A DNA stretch of 64,000 bases. It comes from Chionoecetes opilio (taxonomy: Eukaryota > Arthropoda > Malacostraca > Decapoda > Majidae). The number at the start of each line of letters is the position of its first letter. Positions within the stretch are counted from its first letter, which is position 1. Made by a program: the position numbers and the translations under genes. The notes under the pieces are model-generated. The model was not told where the DNA came from. It ran no database searches and was given only the letters and a program-made list of their open reading frames with translations. The stretch covers positions 44,320 through 108,319 of the forward strand of contig JACEEZ010001767.1 of the NCBI GenBank assembly GCA_016584305.1, read 5' to 3'. This document shows, one piece after another, positions 21,290-34,034 of this stretch.

Positions 21290-22570
21290 TGGGTGTTCAA
21301 TTGAGGACTATGGGTTTTGGGCCCCAACAATAGTCAGCCACATAGCCACCCCATCTCCCTGGTAAGTTCTTCCAAAACCCTTCAAATCTTGGTGAAATTT
21401 CCCCTTTGCTCTTTTGCTAGCAGCCCCAAGATTTCCGGAAATTCAATGGCTAGCAAAATGTAATTTTAATCCCCATTTGAACCAAGCGTTTTGTAGCTCC
21501 CAATGTTTCTGAACAATTTTTTTAATTTTTGCAGTGTTTTTCCAAAAAAGTTTTGACGACGTCTTTTAATGAAGCCAAGCATTTTTTAAGGTCGACATAG
21601 CACCCTGAAAAGTTTATCTTGATGGCTGTCGAATTTGTTTTGACCATCAAACACACCGGCCTTTATTTTTTTTAATGACAGCCGGAAATGCCAAGATGAG
21701 TACTTCAAAAGCGCCACAGTTTACAATGTTTTTCAAATTGTTTCATGAACCTAGTTTTTTGTGCAGAGGGGGGAATATTATTTCTTCCTGTCAACAAGTG
21801 GCTCATGTACAATGTTAGGATCTCCAGGTTTTAAAATCAATTCCCGGGGGCAATTGTCTGAACCCAATGCTTCTCTCGACCTGCTATCCCACATACAGAG
21901 AAAGCAGGGATACTTTGTGATCCCTTTTTTGACCAAGAAGGAAGGACACCATTTTAAGGGCAACAAGTGATCCAATTTTGGGGTTTTTCAATTGCAATAA
22001 TCAATGCTCTCTTTACATTTATTCTTCCGGGGGGAAAAAAAAGGGGGGCCGAATGCCCAATGGGGCTGCGCCAAAAAATTTCCATTGTGTAGAAGGACAC
22101 ACTTTAAGCTCCGCTTTTTAGCTATCAATAACAATCGCCATTTTATTTGGATTGAGATTGAAAGCCCTAATTCCTTCAGTAAACCAGGGAATTTATGGCA
22201 AAACACAAAACGCTGGCACTTGAAATACTGGGAGAAAGTACTTTCTCTGGTTCGAAAGAGAACCTTTATCCTTTTTCAAGTATGTTTTTTCGTTCAGTCT
22301 TGATGCTAGTATTTTTGAAGCTTTTTTTGGAAGGCCCAAAACCGTGCCCCAAATCATAACCCTGCTGATAAATCCCCTAGAACTGAAACCTCGGAAGTCA
22401 AAAACTGCATCATTGCGTCACGGTTTTCAAAAATACTCAGATCTTTAGAGGAGGTAGTTGTTGAAAAAATGGCACTGGAATTTCAGCTGAATGGGCTGAA
22501 TGGGCTCACAAGTGGAATTTTGCTTATCTGGAGGGTAAGCTGGGAGAAAAAACTTTAGGCTAGAAAAAAA
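21290..22570 (-). pseudogene. Second, diverged copy of the CACTA-like element's ORF family
   Basis: Reading the minus strand from about 22570: LGLPKKASKILASRLNEK (about 22350), FCHKFPGLLKELG (22190), KRSLKCVLLHNGN (about 22110), YPCFLCMWDSRSRE (about 21910), PGDPNIVHEPLVDRKK (about 21790), a FPPLH-KLG-MKQF equivalent (about 21760-21730), and finally PGRWGGYVADYCW (about 21360). The same blocks in the same order occur in the intact-ended element at 28938-31303 (KRSLKCVLLHNGN, PCFLCMWDSR, INEPLV, QGRWDAVMMADYCW). Sequence divergence is clear, so it is a different family member and not a recent duplicate. The N-terminal Cys-rich part is missing; a LINE fragment on the other strand begins just beyond. 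Multiple frameshifts, in the second noisy block. Confidence 0.75.
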
Positions 22571-22639
22571 CTGACTACAATTTGGGGAAAAGCTGCCAAT
22601 TTTAGTCAAATTAGCTCAAAAAAACTAAATCAACAATTT

Positions 22640-23770
22640 TTTTTTCCCAAATTTTTCCCCCGTGTTATCAACCCAAAAAGCCCCACTGTCATTACTAACC
22701 AAATTTTTGAAACATGGAAGGAAGGGGTGTCACTATTTCCCTTTTTGCGATCTACAAAGCTTTGGGCAGTGTCAACCACACCATCTACTTTAAAAAACTT
22801 TACAACACAAATGTTTATACTTTTGGTTGACATTCCTAAATGGAGAACGCAGTCAGTCGATTACAAACACTACTTCTTCGAAATTACATGTACGTACGGG
22901 TCCCCCAGGGTTAACTTGGCCCAAAAATTGTTTTTAAATTTTCGTGAATGATAGCGCATTATATTAATGACTGTATATTTGTGCAAACGCTGATGACACA
23001 CAAACCTACACAACAACCCTTTCAATAACTTGACCCCTCATTTAGAAAACACAGGAAAACCCTTTCTAAAGCAAAGTTGTACTTTCTGAAAAAATGGTTT
23101 CACTGAATACAAGAAAAAACAGTGTTTGTTTTAGGTACCCATAAATTATCCAGATACCCCACAATCTACTATACAGCACCCCGACCAACCTTCAACCCAC
23201 CCCAGGTAAAAAAACCCTTGGGCTACACATGGACAGTACAGATTTTAACAAAATATGGAAATGAGTAAAAAAGTAACCGGAACCCAAAGTATGTAAAAAG
23301 AATAAAAGAATTTTGACAAGGTACTCGACAGCCCCTTATAAATCACTTGTATTAGCATTTAATTTGCAATGAATAGGGGCACAGCAAACACAACTCTCCT
23401 AAAAATGTTAAAAAACTACAGAATTTTTCAGCAAAATAGTAGATGGTAAAGCCAGGAAATACGATCACGGGTCCAATTTTGAAAAAACTACAAAGGTGAA
23501 GTTAAAAACCCCAAAAAACTCACGACACAGGGGGCACTATGTTCAAGTATAGACCCCTCAATCCCAATGACTTTTCCAAAATGGGGGACGTTATGGTAGA
23601 CCACCAGACAGCGAGACCCTGTACGCCCCAAGACAACACAGCATGGGGGCCAGATCTCTCTCTGTAAGGGGCCCCCCGTATGGAACAGCCCCCCGCGCTG
23701 TTAAAGTGCTAAACCTCAGTCTTTCAAAAAATAAACTCAAACTTGTACTCGGGGGGAAAAATTTAATTTT
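22640..23770 (+). pseudogene. LINE reverse-transcriptase fragment (RT blocks to 3' end)
   Basis: Shifting frames give AIYKALGSVNH (RT block with the first catalytic Asp changed to Gly, about 22750), YVRVPQG (about 22890), NDIAHYIND, then CANADDTQ (about 22985, the Y-A-D-D position), KTLSKAKLYFLK, and ARSLSVRGPPYGTAPRAVK (about 23650). The same order is found in the plus-strand LINE at 60830-63000, so the two are related. 5'-truncated. At least eight frameshifts, in the noisy block. Confidence 0.65.
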
Positions 23771-24065
23771 TGATAGAACTTTTTCTTTTAATGTAATAGT
23801 ATATTCTTAGATGAAACTATATGTACCTTTTTAAGATTTTATTTATATTTGTTTTCTTTTAATAATGCTTTTTTTCTTTATTTATAGCAAATACTGAATT
23901 ATTTTAATATCGATTATTTTTTTTATTTTTCCAAATTTTTTAAATTTTTTATTTTTTAAAGTTTTAAAGCAAAAAATGTGAATTTAAATTTTTGTAGTTA
24001 TCTTTAAAATAATTGATGAAGAAACCACTGCCGGGGAAATAGCTTATTATTATTATTTATTACTC
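23771..24065. other. A/T-rich spacer
   Basis: Runs of A and T, possibly the 3' untranslated tail of the LINE fragment. Nothing else recognised. Confidence 0.4.
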
Positions 24066-25090
<1,025 letters not shown>

Positions 25091-25524
25091 TATAAGTGTG
25101 CGTACTTATAATTATAGTATAAATACAATGTTTTTGGTGAGTGCAAGTAATACAATATGTGATGTTTGGCATGTTTGAGTGACTTATTATTGTGTGTGTG
25201 TGTGGAGGGGCTAGAGGTAACCATCGGATAATTCGATCTTTCGGCTAATTCGACCCAGGTCTAGCCCCAATTAGTTCAAATTATAGAGGGTTTACCTTAT
25301 ATGCATATACATATTATACGTATATAAAGCTTGAAAAGAAAATAGTGATAAAATACTGATCCAAAAAAGATATAGAAACTCGGACTCCCTGGATCTCCAA
25401 CACAGGTAGGCGGATGTCAGCTATGTTTGTATAAAGGTACTATTTTACTGTGAAAAGTCTGCCTTGACATGATTCCTGACTCCGGCTGTTTCTGTATCAC
25501 TACATTATAAACACAGTACAAGGC
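25091..25524. other. Intergenic sequence
   Basis: AT-rich, short (GT)n at 25192-25203. No gene recognised. Confidence 0.4.
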
Positions 25525-25620
25525 GGTATAGTCAATTCAAGAACCTTAGAGCCAAACTCTCCTCCCCCGAGGAGGAGCTTGTCAGGCCAGCTTCGCTATG
25601 GTTTCTTATTGGTTGAAAAA
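25525..25620. repeat. Dispersed repeat end, inverted partner at 31955-32045
   Basis: TATAGTCAATTCAAGAACCT followed by TAGAGCCAAACTC and GAGGAGGAGCTTGTCA matches the reverse complement of 31975-32040 (TATAGTCAATTCAAGAACAC, TAGAGCCACACGC, GAGGTGGAGCTTGTCA). It appears to be the end of one dispersed element in opposite orientations. Confidence 0.7.
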
Positions 25621-25978
25621 ATTCAGTGGAAATCGGGCATCCTACAGTCCTTCGTTATTTCTTTAAAAACACACCATATATTTGCTTTGAGTGCATGAAA
25701 GTCCTCGATTCACCATCGTTAGTAAATGTGTTATCACATGGACACAAAAGTAAGCCAGATACTCTTCATGAAGACGAGATATTGAGAGGGAAATATAAAG
25801 GTTCGTTAAATTCTGAGTGAGGGAGGAGGTGAAGAGAGTCAACTGATGGCGCCGTCACCTTTTAGAGGTGAAACAAGTAAACCCTTAACCTGACCTGTCC
25901 CCCCAGCGCTAATGACCTCACGCTCCCTACCCGGCCATGCCTTGAGGCGATATAGCAGGTCACCACATCGGAATAGAC
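25621..25978. other. Intergenic sequence related to 31620-31665
   Basis: CTTGAGGCGATATAGCAGGTCAC (25943-25964) resembles CCTGAGGCGATATTTCAGGT (31631-31650). No gene recognised; the 64-codon frame at 25626-25820 is unassigned. Confidence 0.4.
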
Positions 25979-26224
<246 letters not shown>

Positions 26225-26369
26225 TTCAACAATGATTCAATAATTTTTCTCCTTCATCCTCTTCCTGATGTCATAATTGCATCATAAGCTTTAAAAATTA
26301 CTAATAATTAGGGGAGCGAGGTCATTAAGTAGATATAAAAAATAAAAAAATCTGTTATTTATATAACTG

Positions 26370-28937
26370 TGTGTGAATAGAATAGAATAGAATAGAATTT
26401 ATTATTGCTCAGACTTTATAAATAAAGTATGGAGCACAGCTCCTACAAGATATAATACATTTGGCAGGACATTTCAAACGATACCAATAAGATAAGTGTG
26501 CATGCGTGCACATACAGATAAGTACTACGTAAACTAAAAGTTAGGAGAAATCCAATTGTCAATTTCCAAAACTAAGTGACACATAGAAAAATATAAATAA
26601 AGATAACTAATAATCAGATATACTTGTTAGCTTATCTAAACATGCTCAAAATTGATCTGATGAATAATGACAAGTTCTTCAAAACATTCACACTGGTACT
26701 TTGCATTAACGCAACATACTTAAAATGCGTTGGCCTAATTGTGTAGTATTTCTGGATATACATATCCCGCAGCCTTACAATTCCTCGTTAGTACATTCGA
26801 ATAGGACATGAAATCATCTCCTACAACATTAGCAATACACTTGCTACAAAGGCGATCTTCTCTGTTTACACCTGTGTATCTACCAACATTTATTGGTAGT
26901 CTATTGTTGCTTGTTCTGAATCTAGTTACCTGGATGCGAATACTTTTCGGTAGTTTGACGAGGTACACCTCCATACCATAAATCAGCTTAAATATATTGT
27001 AGTTACTGCATAACGATTTTGTTGATAAATTATGATGCCAGGTAGTAATCCACTGATCCTTTAATCTCACTTCAACTGCTTTCTTAAAACCATGTAGTGT
27101 TGGGCACATTTTGTGATAACCACATCCCTGACATACCACACTCATTACATATATTCTTAATGCAGGCAAACCCATGGAGAAGTGTTATAACCTAACATAT
27201 CCAAATGCCAACAAACATTGATACATTATATAGCATAATTAGTGTTTTTACCTGAAATTAGCGAGACCAGTAACCTAACATTCTGCACTTTATATGAATT
27301 TCCAGTGGGTACACTCCAAGTTCACCATATACCATATCATTGCTAGCGTTTTTATGAACACACAACATCTGTTTTAAGAATTTTAAGTGTAATATCTCTA
27401 GCTCTCTAATCCTATAGTCTCCCCAAATCTCAGCTGCATAGGTCAGTACTGGTAACACCATGGTATTAAATAATTCCAACTGCATATCAACTGGCAAGTC
27501 AAACTTTCTACATTTACCTATAGTGAATACATTGCTTTGTTGCTTGTTCTTTCAAATCTAGCTCTCCTTTACGGAACCTGCCATTGTAATTAAATAATAC
27601 ACCAAGATACTTGTAATCTTCTACCACCTCAACTTTTTCATAACCAAATTCAAATTTATAATTACTAGATGAGTTTTTCCCCTACTGAACACCACTATTT
27701 TGTTTTGTTACAATTAATCTTTAATTTCCACTCATTACAGTAAGTATACAATGCTATCAGAGCCTGCTTCATTCCTTCCTCACTGTCACATAATATAATT
27801 GTATCATCTGCGTACATTAGAACAAAAAGTTTCAAATAGGAGTTTATCAAATCATGACCAAAATCTAGAACATTGCAGTTACATTAAGTAATTCTCTTTC
27901 AATATCATTAATGTAAAAAGCGAAAAGCAGGGGCGACAAATTTTCCCCTTGCCTTACTCCCATGTTGCATACAAATGTATCAGACACTCTTGGTTAACAT
28001 TACACAAGACCTGATGTTACTATACATATTTCTGATTACATTAAGTATTTTCCCATTCACTTTCTCCCTCACTAGCTTGTACCACAAACCCTCACGCCAC
28101 ACCATATCAAAGGCTTTCTTGTAGTCTACGAATAACAAAAAAGCTTCTTTTTCTCCAGTTGAACAAATCAATTACGCATTTAAGCAAAAATATATGGTCT
28201 AAAGTAGAGTAATCATGCCTAAAAACCAGCTTGTGTTTCATTAATAATATTGCTAGTATCAGAATATTTAGTTAGTCTATCATTGAGTATAGAGGTGAAC
28301 AGTTTACCCAGGCAGCTAAGCAGGGTGATGCCCCGGTAATATTGGCGTCTTGAATGTCTCCTTTGTTCTTATAGAGTGGCACTATCATACCACCAGCCAC
28401 TCAGATGGGATGACACCACTATCAAGTATCTTATTAAATAGCTTGACATATAGAGGGAACAGAATGTGCTGAGTACTTTTAATATATTCATTTAATATCA
28501 TGTCAGTTACTGGGGCTTTATCGTTCTTTAGTTTCTTAATGTTTCTCTTCACCTCTTCCTCAGTTATGGGGTCATTAAGTATTGGTAAGGGGTCAGTGTT
28601 GTTATCATAATCTGTGATTGTGTTTATTGCGATGTTAGAATTACTGTCATCACTGGCAAGCTGTTTAAAATGCTCATAAAAATTGTTTAGTGTAATGGGA
28701 ATCTTACTGTTCTTTTTTTTACCATTTAGGATTTTCCAGAATGCTTTAGGGTCACAGCTTCTGTTTTTTCTAAGTTCCTTTATTAAGTTTGTCCTTTCTT
28801 TAGATTTTATTCTTTTTAATTCACCTTTGTATCTTTTGCTTTTCTCAATCATAGTATTAAAATTTACCCTATTCCTATGCAAATTGTACTTATGCCTGGC
28901 TTTGTGATATTCTTTTCTTACTTTCCAACACTGATTA
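26370..28937 (-). pseudogene. LINE, RT to 3' tail (3' part of a split element)
   Basis: The minus strand from 28934 reads NQCWKVRKEYHKARHKYN (endonuclease-RT linker), then EEEVKRNIKKLKNDKAP and ILDSGVIPSEW (start of RT), LFVDYKKAFDMVWREGLW (about 28110, catalytic Asp block), VRQGENLSPLLFAFYINDIE (about 27950), and YADDT at 27800-27814. A C-terminal segment follows with CSKCIANVVGDDF (about 26840). The element ends near 26398 with AATAAATTCTATTCTATTCT, a (TTCTA)n tail (26370-26397 on plus), typical of LINE 3' ends. Reading frames are open for long stretches but shift near 28384, 27970, 27500 and others. The 5' linker is interrupted at 28937 by the transposon at 28938-31303 and resumes at 31304. 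Confidence 0.85.
28935..28937. repeat. Target-site duplication TTA, left copy
   Basis: TTA directly before the CACTG end; its partner is 31304-31306. Confidence 0.85.
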
Positions 28938-31303
28938 CACTGGGTAACAGCCAAAAAATCGTCAGGGGTTTCTCAGTTGATTTAGACTAATTTAGGTGTT
29001 CTGAGTCCGAATATCACATTGATTTTGCTCTATCAGGTCAACTTTTTGAGATACAGCCATAGGCCTACCTGACGAGCTATACATATGCTAATATCAGGGG
29101 TTTTGAGTTCAATCATATTTTTCTTGAAGAATATATCGAATTACAATGCACAGACACGAATAAAGGGAATTCCACAATTAGCCAATCAAATCAATACCTG
29201 TCTCACCATTACTCCATTCTAAATTTCTAAATTCTAAAATTCTAAATTTCATTGTCTGACACTCAGCTGCATCTTTCTTTTTTCTTTCAGTTTATTGTGA
29301 TGGCTTCGGCGCGACGGTCATGCAGGAATAATCCTGACGTTTTCTGCTACATCTGCGGACAATACACGCTGTCAGGGGACAGGAAGAACATCACAGGATT
29401 TGTGAAGCGCGCCTACGGGGCTTACTTTAAAGTCAAGCTGGGTGACCAAGATAAGTCCTGGGCACCGCACACGGTGGTGCAAGACGTGCGTGGAATACCT
29501 CCGGCGGTGGACGAAGGGCGCGAAAACTTCACTGAAGTTTGGGATTCCGATGGTTTGGAGGGAGCCGTTTGACCATGCATCGGATTGTTACTCTGCGCCA
29601 TCAATACTAATGGCATCAACCGGAAGAATCGGCACAGCCTCCAGTACCCCGACCTTCCATCTGCCCGCCGTCCACTGGCTCACTGCGAAGAAATTCCTGT
29701 ACCAGCGTTCACAGAGCTTCCCGACAGCGACGACGAGGCCACCAGTACAGACGAGCGAGGATATACAGAAGAAGAGTATGAAGCACAAGATAGTCCGCAG
29801 CCCTTTTCACAATGTGAGCTTAATGATCTGGTTCGGGATCTCAGCTTGTCGAAGACTTCCTCCGAGCTGTTGGCCTCCAGACTCAAAGAGAAAAATCTAC
29901 TTGGCAAGGACGCGCGTATCACTTTCTTTCGTAGAAGGCATGAGGCCTACATGGGCTACTTCTGCCAGGAGGAAGACCTCGTGTACTGCCGAGATGTCGC
30001 CGGTCTTCTTGTTAAACTCGGCGCTCCTCAATACGATCCGAGAGATTGGCGACTCATTGACAGCTGTAAGCGCTCTTTGAAGTGTGTGCTCCTCCACAAC
30101 GGGAACCAGTTCGCCTCAATCCCTCTTGCGCACTCCACAACTCTCAAAGAGAAATATGAAGCAGTGAAGTACGTGCTCGCACAAAATCCATATGAGCAGC
30201 ACCAATGGATCATCTGCGTCGACTGAAGATGGTGAACTTTCTACTTGGTCAGCAGTCCGGGTTCACGAAGTACCATGCTTTTTATGCATGTGGGACAGTC
30301 GAGACAGAGCCCAGCACTATGTAAAGAAAGAGTGGCCGGCGCGAGAGCAGTTAGTACCTGGGGCGAGAAACATCATAAACGAACCTCTTGTGACCGGGAG
30401 AAGATATTGATCCCACCGCTACACTTGAAGCTTGGGTTAATGAAACAGTTCACGCGCGCTCTGGACAAGGATGGGAGGTGCTTCAACTACCTGTGGCCGA
30501 GCCTTTCCTGGATGACCATTGAGAAGCTGAAGGCCGGCATTTTCGATGGCCCACAGATACGGCAGCTCATAAAGGACACAGAGTTCCAAAACTCCATGAA
30601 CACGCTAGAGTGCGCCGCGTGGAAATCGTTGTGCAGGTGGTGAACAACTTCCTGGGGAACACGAAGGCAGCAAACCACGCCAGACTCGTCAGCAGCATGA
30701 TAGAGGCCTTCCAAAAACTCGGGTGTTTGATGAGTATTAAGATGCACTTCCTGTTCTCACACATGGAGAAAGTTTCCTGAAAACCTTGGGGCGATGAGCG
30801 ACGAGCAGGGAGAAAGGTTCCATCAGGACATGCGCCAAATGGAGGAGAGGTACCAGGGGAGGTGGGACGCAGTCATGATGGCGGACTACTGCTGGTCGCT
30901 GAAGAGAGACAACCCAGCAGCTGCTCACACACGGGAATCGAAGAAACGCCGATTTATGCCGTGAACTCTGAACTTTTGTGTCACGTAACGCTCATTCTTA
31001 TACTAATATTATGATAATTATGCTTATCAAATTTGATGGACTAAATAAAAACTGAATGAATTTGGATACGCTGACTTTTATTTCTTGAGGAAAACGGAAA
31101 AAATCATCAGGGGTTTCTCAGCTGATGATCCGCAGAAATTTTTTTTTTACGAAAAATCGATTTTTTTTAAATTTCTGTAGCAAAAAAACCTGACCTGATT
31201 GAGCAAAACCAAGGTCATTTTCGGACTCAGAGCATCAAAATTAGTCTAATTCAGCTGGAAAACCCTGGACGATTTTCAAAACATATGTTTTTGTTACCCA
31301 GTG
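28938..31303 (+). mobile_element. CACTA/EnSpm-like DNA transposon, complete ends, 2,366 bp
   Basis: The left end CACTGGGTAACA (28938) is matched by TGTTACCCAGTG ending at 31303, and both are followed inward by AAAATCGTC, an AGGG-TTT-TCAG block, TTAGACTAATTT, CTGAGTCCGAA and ATCAGGTCA. This gives imperfect terminal inverted repeats of roughly 120-140 bp (28938-29060 and 31165-31303). The flanks are TTA on both sides. A subterminal repeat of the left end, ATCAGGGGTTTCTCAG, recurs near 31105. CACT-type ends plus a 3-bp duplication are hallmarks of the CMC (CACTA/EnSpm) superfamily. The element splits a LINE coding frame, and removing it with one TTA gives the in-frame junction GYDN-QCWK. It contains one gene, described separately. 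Confidence 0.85.
29300..30964 (+). pseudogene. Putative transposase of the CACTA-like element (uncharacterised multicopy family)
   Basis: The gene starts ATG at 29300 (MASARRSCRNNPDVFCYICG) and ends TGA at 30962-30964 (KKRRFMP), about 555 codons if the frame is joined conceptually. Blocks in order: FCYICG Cys pair, VKLGDQDKSWAPH (about 29430), CKTCVEYLRRW (29480), MVWREPFDH, DLVRDLSLSKTSSELLASRL (29825), EEDLVYCRDVAGLL (29970), KRSLKCVLLHNGN (30068), HQWIICVD (30200), PCFLCMWDSRDRAQHY (30270), LGLMKQFTRALDKDG (30430), KAGIFDGPQIRQLIKD (30530), RFHQDMRQMEERYQGRWDAV (30820). Single-base losses shift the frame near 29477, 29592, 30224, 30270 and 30650-30780. The family is common in arthropods and other animals but unnamed to me. 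Asp of HQWIICVD and the following C-x-L-C pair could belong to an RNase-H-fold transposase; that is inference from its position between TIRs. Confidence 0.75.
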
Positions 31304-31306
31304 TTA
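31304..31306. repeat. Target-site duplication TTA, right copy
   Basis: TTA directly after the CCCAGTG end. Confidence 0.85.
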
Positions 31307-31458
31307 TCATAGCCCTCTAAGGTGGCATTATTACTCTTTTTTAGATATGTTTTCCTCTTATATTGTGGAAAGGTTGTAAGTGCAGGCTCAATCAAAATTT
31401 GCTTTAGTTCCTGATTAATATCATCAACAGATAATTCATCTATATTTGCTATTATCCC
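31304..31458 (-). pseudogene. LINE, 5' piece of the split element (endonuclease-RT linker)
   Basis: The minus strand from 31455 reads ELSVDDINQELKQILIEPAL and KSNNATLEGYD, ending at the TTA target site. The next codons (N-Q-C-W-K) lie at 28934 beyond the inserted transposon, in the same frame. Upstream, the LINE is cut by a (GT)n/(GGGGGT)n tract, so the endonuclease domain is missing. Confidence 0.8.
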
Positions 31459-31459
31459 A

Positions 31460-31567
31460 TTTGTGTGTGTGTGTGTGTGTGTGTGTGGGTGTGGGGGTGG
31501 GGGTGGGGGTGGGGGTGGGGGTGGGGGTGGGGTGGGAGGGGGGGGGGTGCGTGTGTGTGTGTGTGTC
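31460..31567. repeat. (GT)n and (GGTGGG)n compound microsatellite
   Basis: GT repeat, then GGGGGT hexanucleotides (31490-31545), then GT. The G-runs could form a quadruplex on the plus strand. Confidence 0.9.
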
Positions 31568-32260
31568 AAGGTCCTAAGGGATTAACAGGGGCATGTGGGA
31601 GGTAATTACCTGCGGCTCGATTACCCAGACCCTGAGGCGATATTTCAGGTCACAGGTGAGAGACGCGAACACCTAGCGCTGTTGCCACGTGAATTTTACC
31701 CTAACTATAATAATTCAACAAGGGTTGTATTTTACTTTTGTGTGCATTACGGGTCTCATTATAGCTAAACAAGTTGAAGAAAGGACAGGAGTCCTTTCTT
31801 CTAGGAGGAGAAAGAAAGGAGTCAAGGACAAATTAAGGGATTAACAAAGGGATGTGGGAGCCTGGGAGATCAGACCGTTATCTGGGAGTGGGGAAGGGAA
31901 CCACAGGGAAGTGTTTAGTGTACATTTTGACGGCAAACCCTCCATCACGCCATCACCCAATCAAGAGGGAATCAGGATATGACAAGCTCCACCTCGTGGG
32001 AGGGGCGTGTGGCTCTAGTGTTCTTGAATTGACTATAGTGCTCTGTTAACGCTTTGCATTAAAAATTGAAGAAGATTTTGGTGATTTTCCATCAACATTC
32101 AGTGTATGACATTGAAGTAAACACCTTATTTGTAATGAATTATCAGATACTGTTGACACAAAACGTTAATACTTGGTAAGTATGAGATAACTGTAGACTG
32201 TTTTAATTGTCTCGGATAAATGCTTAACCCCTTCACACCCAGATCGTTCCTTTGTTATTG
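31568..32260. other. Intergenic sequence with internal duplication
   Basis: AAGGGATTAACAGGGGCATG (31576) recurs as AAGGGATTAACAAAGGGATG (about 31836). 31955-32045 is the inverted partner of 25525-25620. No gene recognised. Confidence 0.45.
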
Positions 32261-32261
32261 T

Positions 32262-32480
32262 CAGAGCGAGCTTTCGCAAGCGAGCGAAGCGAGCTTTGAC
32301 ACCTATTTCAGCCGAAATCAGGTGTCATATAGACTTGTAAAATGTTTCCTCTTCTTCTTCTTCTTGTGACTACTTTTGTAGGGAACGGATATACAGGTGC
32401 AAAGGAAGAAATTTGGCGCAGAAAGTTATATTTCGTCTCTTAACTCATTGTCCAAGCGAGCGAAGCGAGCTTTACCATTA
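32262..32480. repeat. AAGCGAGCGAAGCGAGCTTT motif, two copies
   Basis: AAGCGAGCGAAGCGAGCTTT occurs at 32278-32297 and, with the same 20 bases, near 32453-32472. A hairpin GACACCT...AGGTGTC (32298-32326) follows the first. Confidence 0.7.
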
Positions 32481-32594
32481 TGCAAACTTCGTAATTATTT
32501 GCGGAGACAATCAGTGCGAGAGTAGTGCATAGTGCATGAAATAAATGTGTTCGTAGCCTCACAACAACGTGCTAGGCTCTGAGCGTCGCCGCTC

Positions 32595-33785
32595 ACCGAT
32601 ACCACCAGACCATGCACCACACACCACCACACACACGAACCACACCAGCACAACACACCACCACCGCCACCACACCACGACAGCACCACACCACCACCAT
32701 CACACACCACCACCACCACCACTACACCACACACCACACACCACCTCTACCACCACCACCACCACCCCACCAACACCACCACCACCACACACCCACCCCC
32801 ACACCACCACCACCACCACCACCACCACCACCACCACCACCACACCACCACCAACCAACACCACCGTGCAGCACCATCACCACCACCACACCACCACCCA
32901 CCACCACCACACACCACCACCACCACACCACACCACCCCACCACCACCACCACCACCACCACCACACACCACCACCACCACCACCACCACCACACCACCA
33001 CCACCACCACACCACCACCACCACCACACCACACCACCACCACACCACACCACACCACCACCACCACCACACCACCACCACACCACCACCACCACCACCC
33101 ACCACCTCTACACACACCACCACCACCACCACCACCACCACACCACCACCACCACCACCACCACCACACCACCACCACCACCACCACCACACCACCACCA
33201 CCACCACCACCACCACCACCACCCCCACCACCACCACCACCCCCACCACCACCACACCACACCAACCACCAACACCACACTACCACCACACTACACCACA
33301 CTACCACACCACACCACCACCACCACCACCACAACCACCACCACTACCACCACCACACCACCACCACCACCACTACCACCACCACCACCACCACCACACC
33401 ACCACCACCACCACCACACCCACCAACCACCACCACCACCCACCATCACCACCACCACCACACCACCACCACCACCACACACCATCACCATCACCACCAC
33501 CACCACCACCACCATTACCACCATTACCACCACCACCACTACCACCACGACAAACACACCACCACCACCACCACCACACCATCATCACCACCACCACCAC
33601 CACGACCATCACCACCACCACCACCATCACCACCACCACCACCATCACCACCATCACCACCACCATCACCACCACCATCACCACTTTCACCACAACCACC
33701 ACCATCACCACAACCACCACCATCACCACCACCACACCATCACCACCACCACACCACCACCACCACCACCACCACCACCGCCATC
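32595..33785. repeat. (CAC)n/(CCA)n trinucleotide tract, ~1.2 kb
   Basis: Imperfect CAC repeat with CAT, CTAC and ACAC interruptions, more regular ATCACCACC steps from 33480 on. The 423- and 397-codon frames (poly-His/Thr/Pro) and all minus-strand poly-Val/Trp/Gly frames are by-products. Confidence 0.95.
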
Positions 33786-34034
33786 TCCACACTATTTTTT
33801 TTTAAACTTTTTTTTTGAACTTTTTTCAAGAACAATTTAGCACTTTTCTTTTCTTTGTAAAAAGTAAAGAATATCAAAGAAAAGGATGGTGAAGGTTAGG
33901 TTGGGTTAGGTCAGGTTGTAATAGAAATATTTTAAGGTGAGGGTATTTAAAAAGTTGACTTTAGCCTGTGCGAGTTTGGACACGTTCCACATCTTTAGTC
34001 TGGACGTCTATTTCCTAGTAAATAATTCTATGTT
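33786..34034. other. Spacer with a short GGTTAGGTTGGGTTAGG tract
   Basis: GGTTAGGTTGGGTTAGGTCA near 33894 is TTAGG-like; otherwise nothing recognised. Confidence 0.5.

Noticed and set aside
18597..22570. A single composite element carrying the Cys-tailed ORF (plus) and the CACTA-like ORF (minus) convergently
   Set aside because: No matching ends were found outside the pair, and both copies are truncated differently.
32569..33840. 423- and 397-codon His/Thr/Pro-rich open frames
   Set aside because: They are readings of a (CAC)n tract, open in several frames on both strands.
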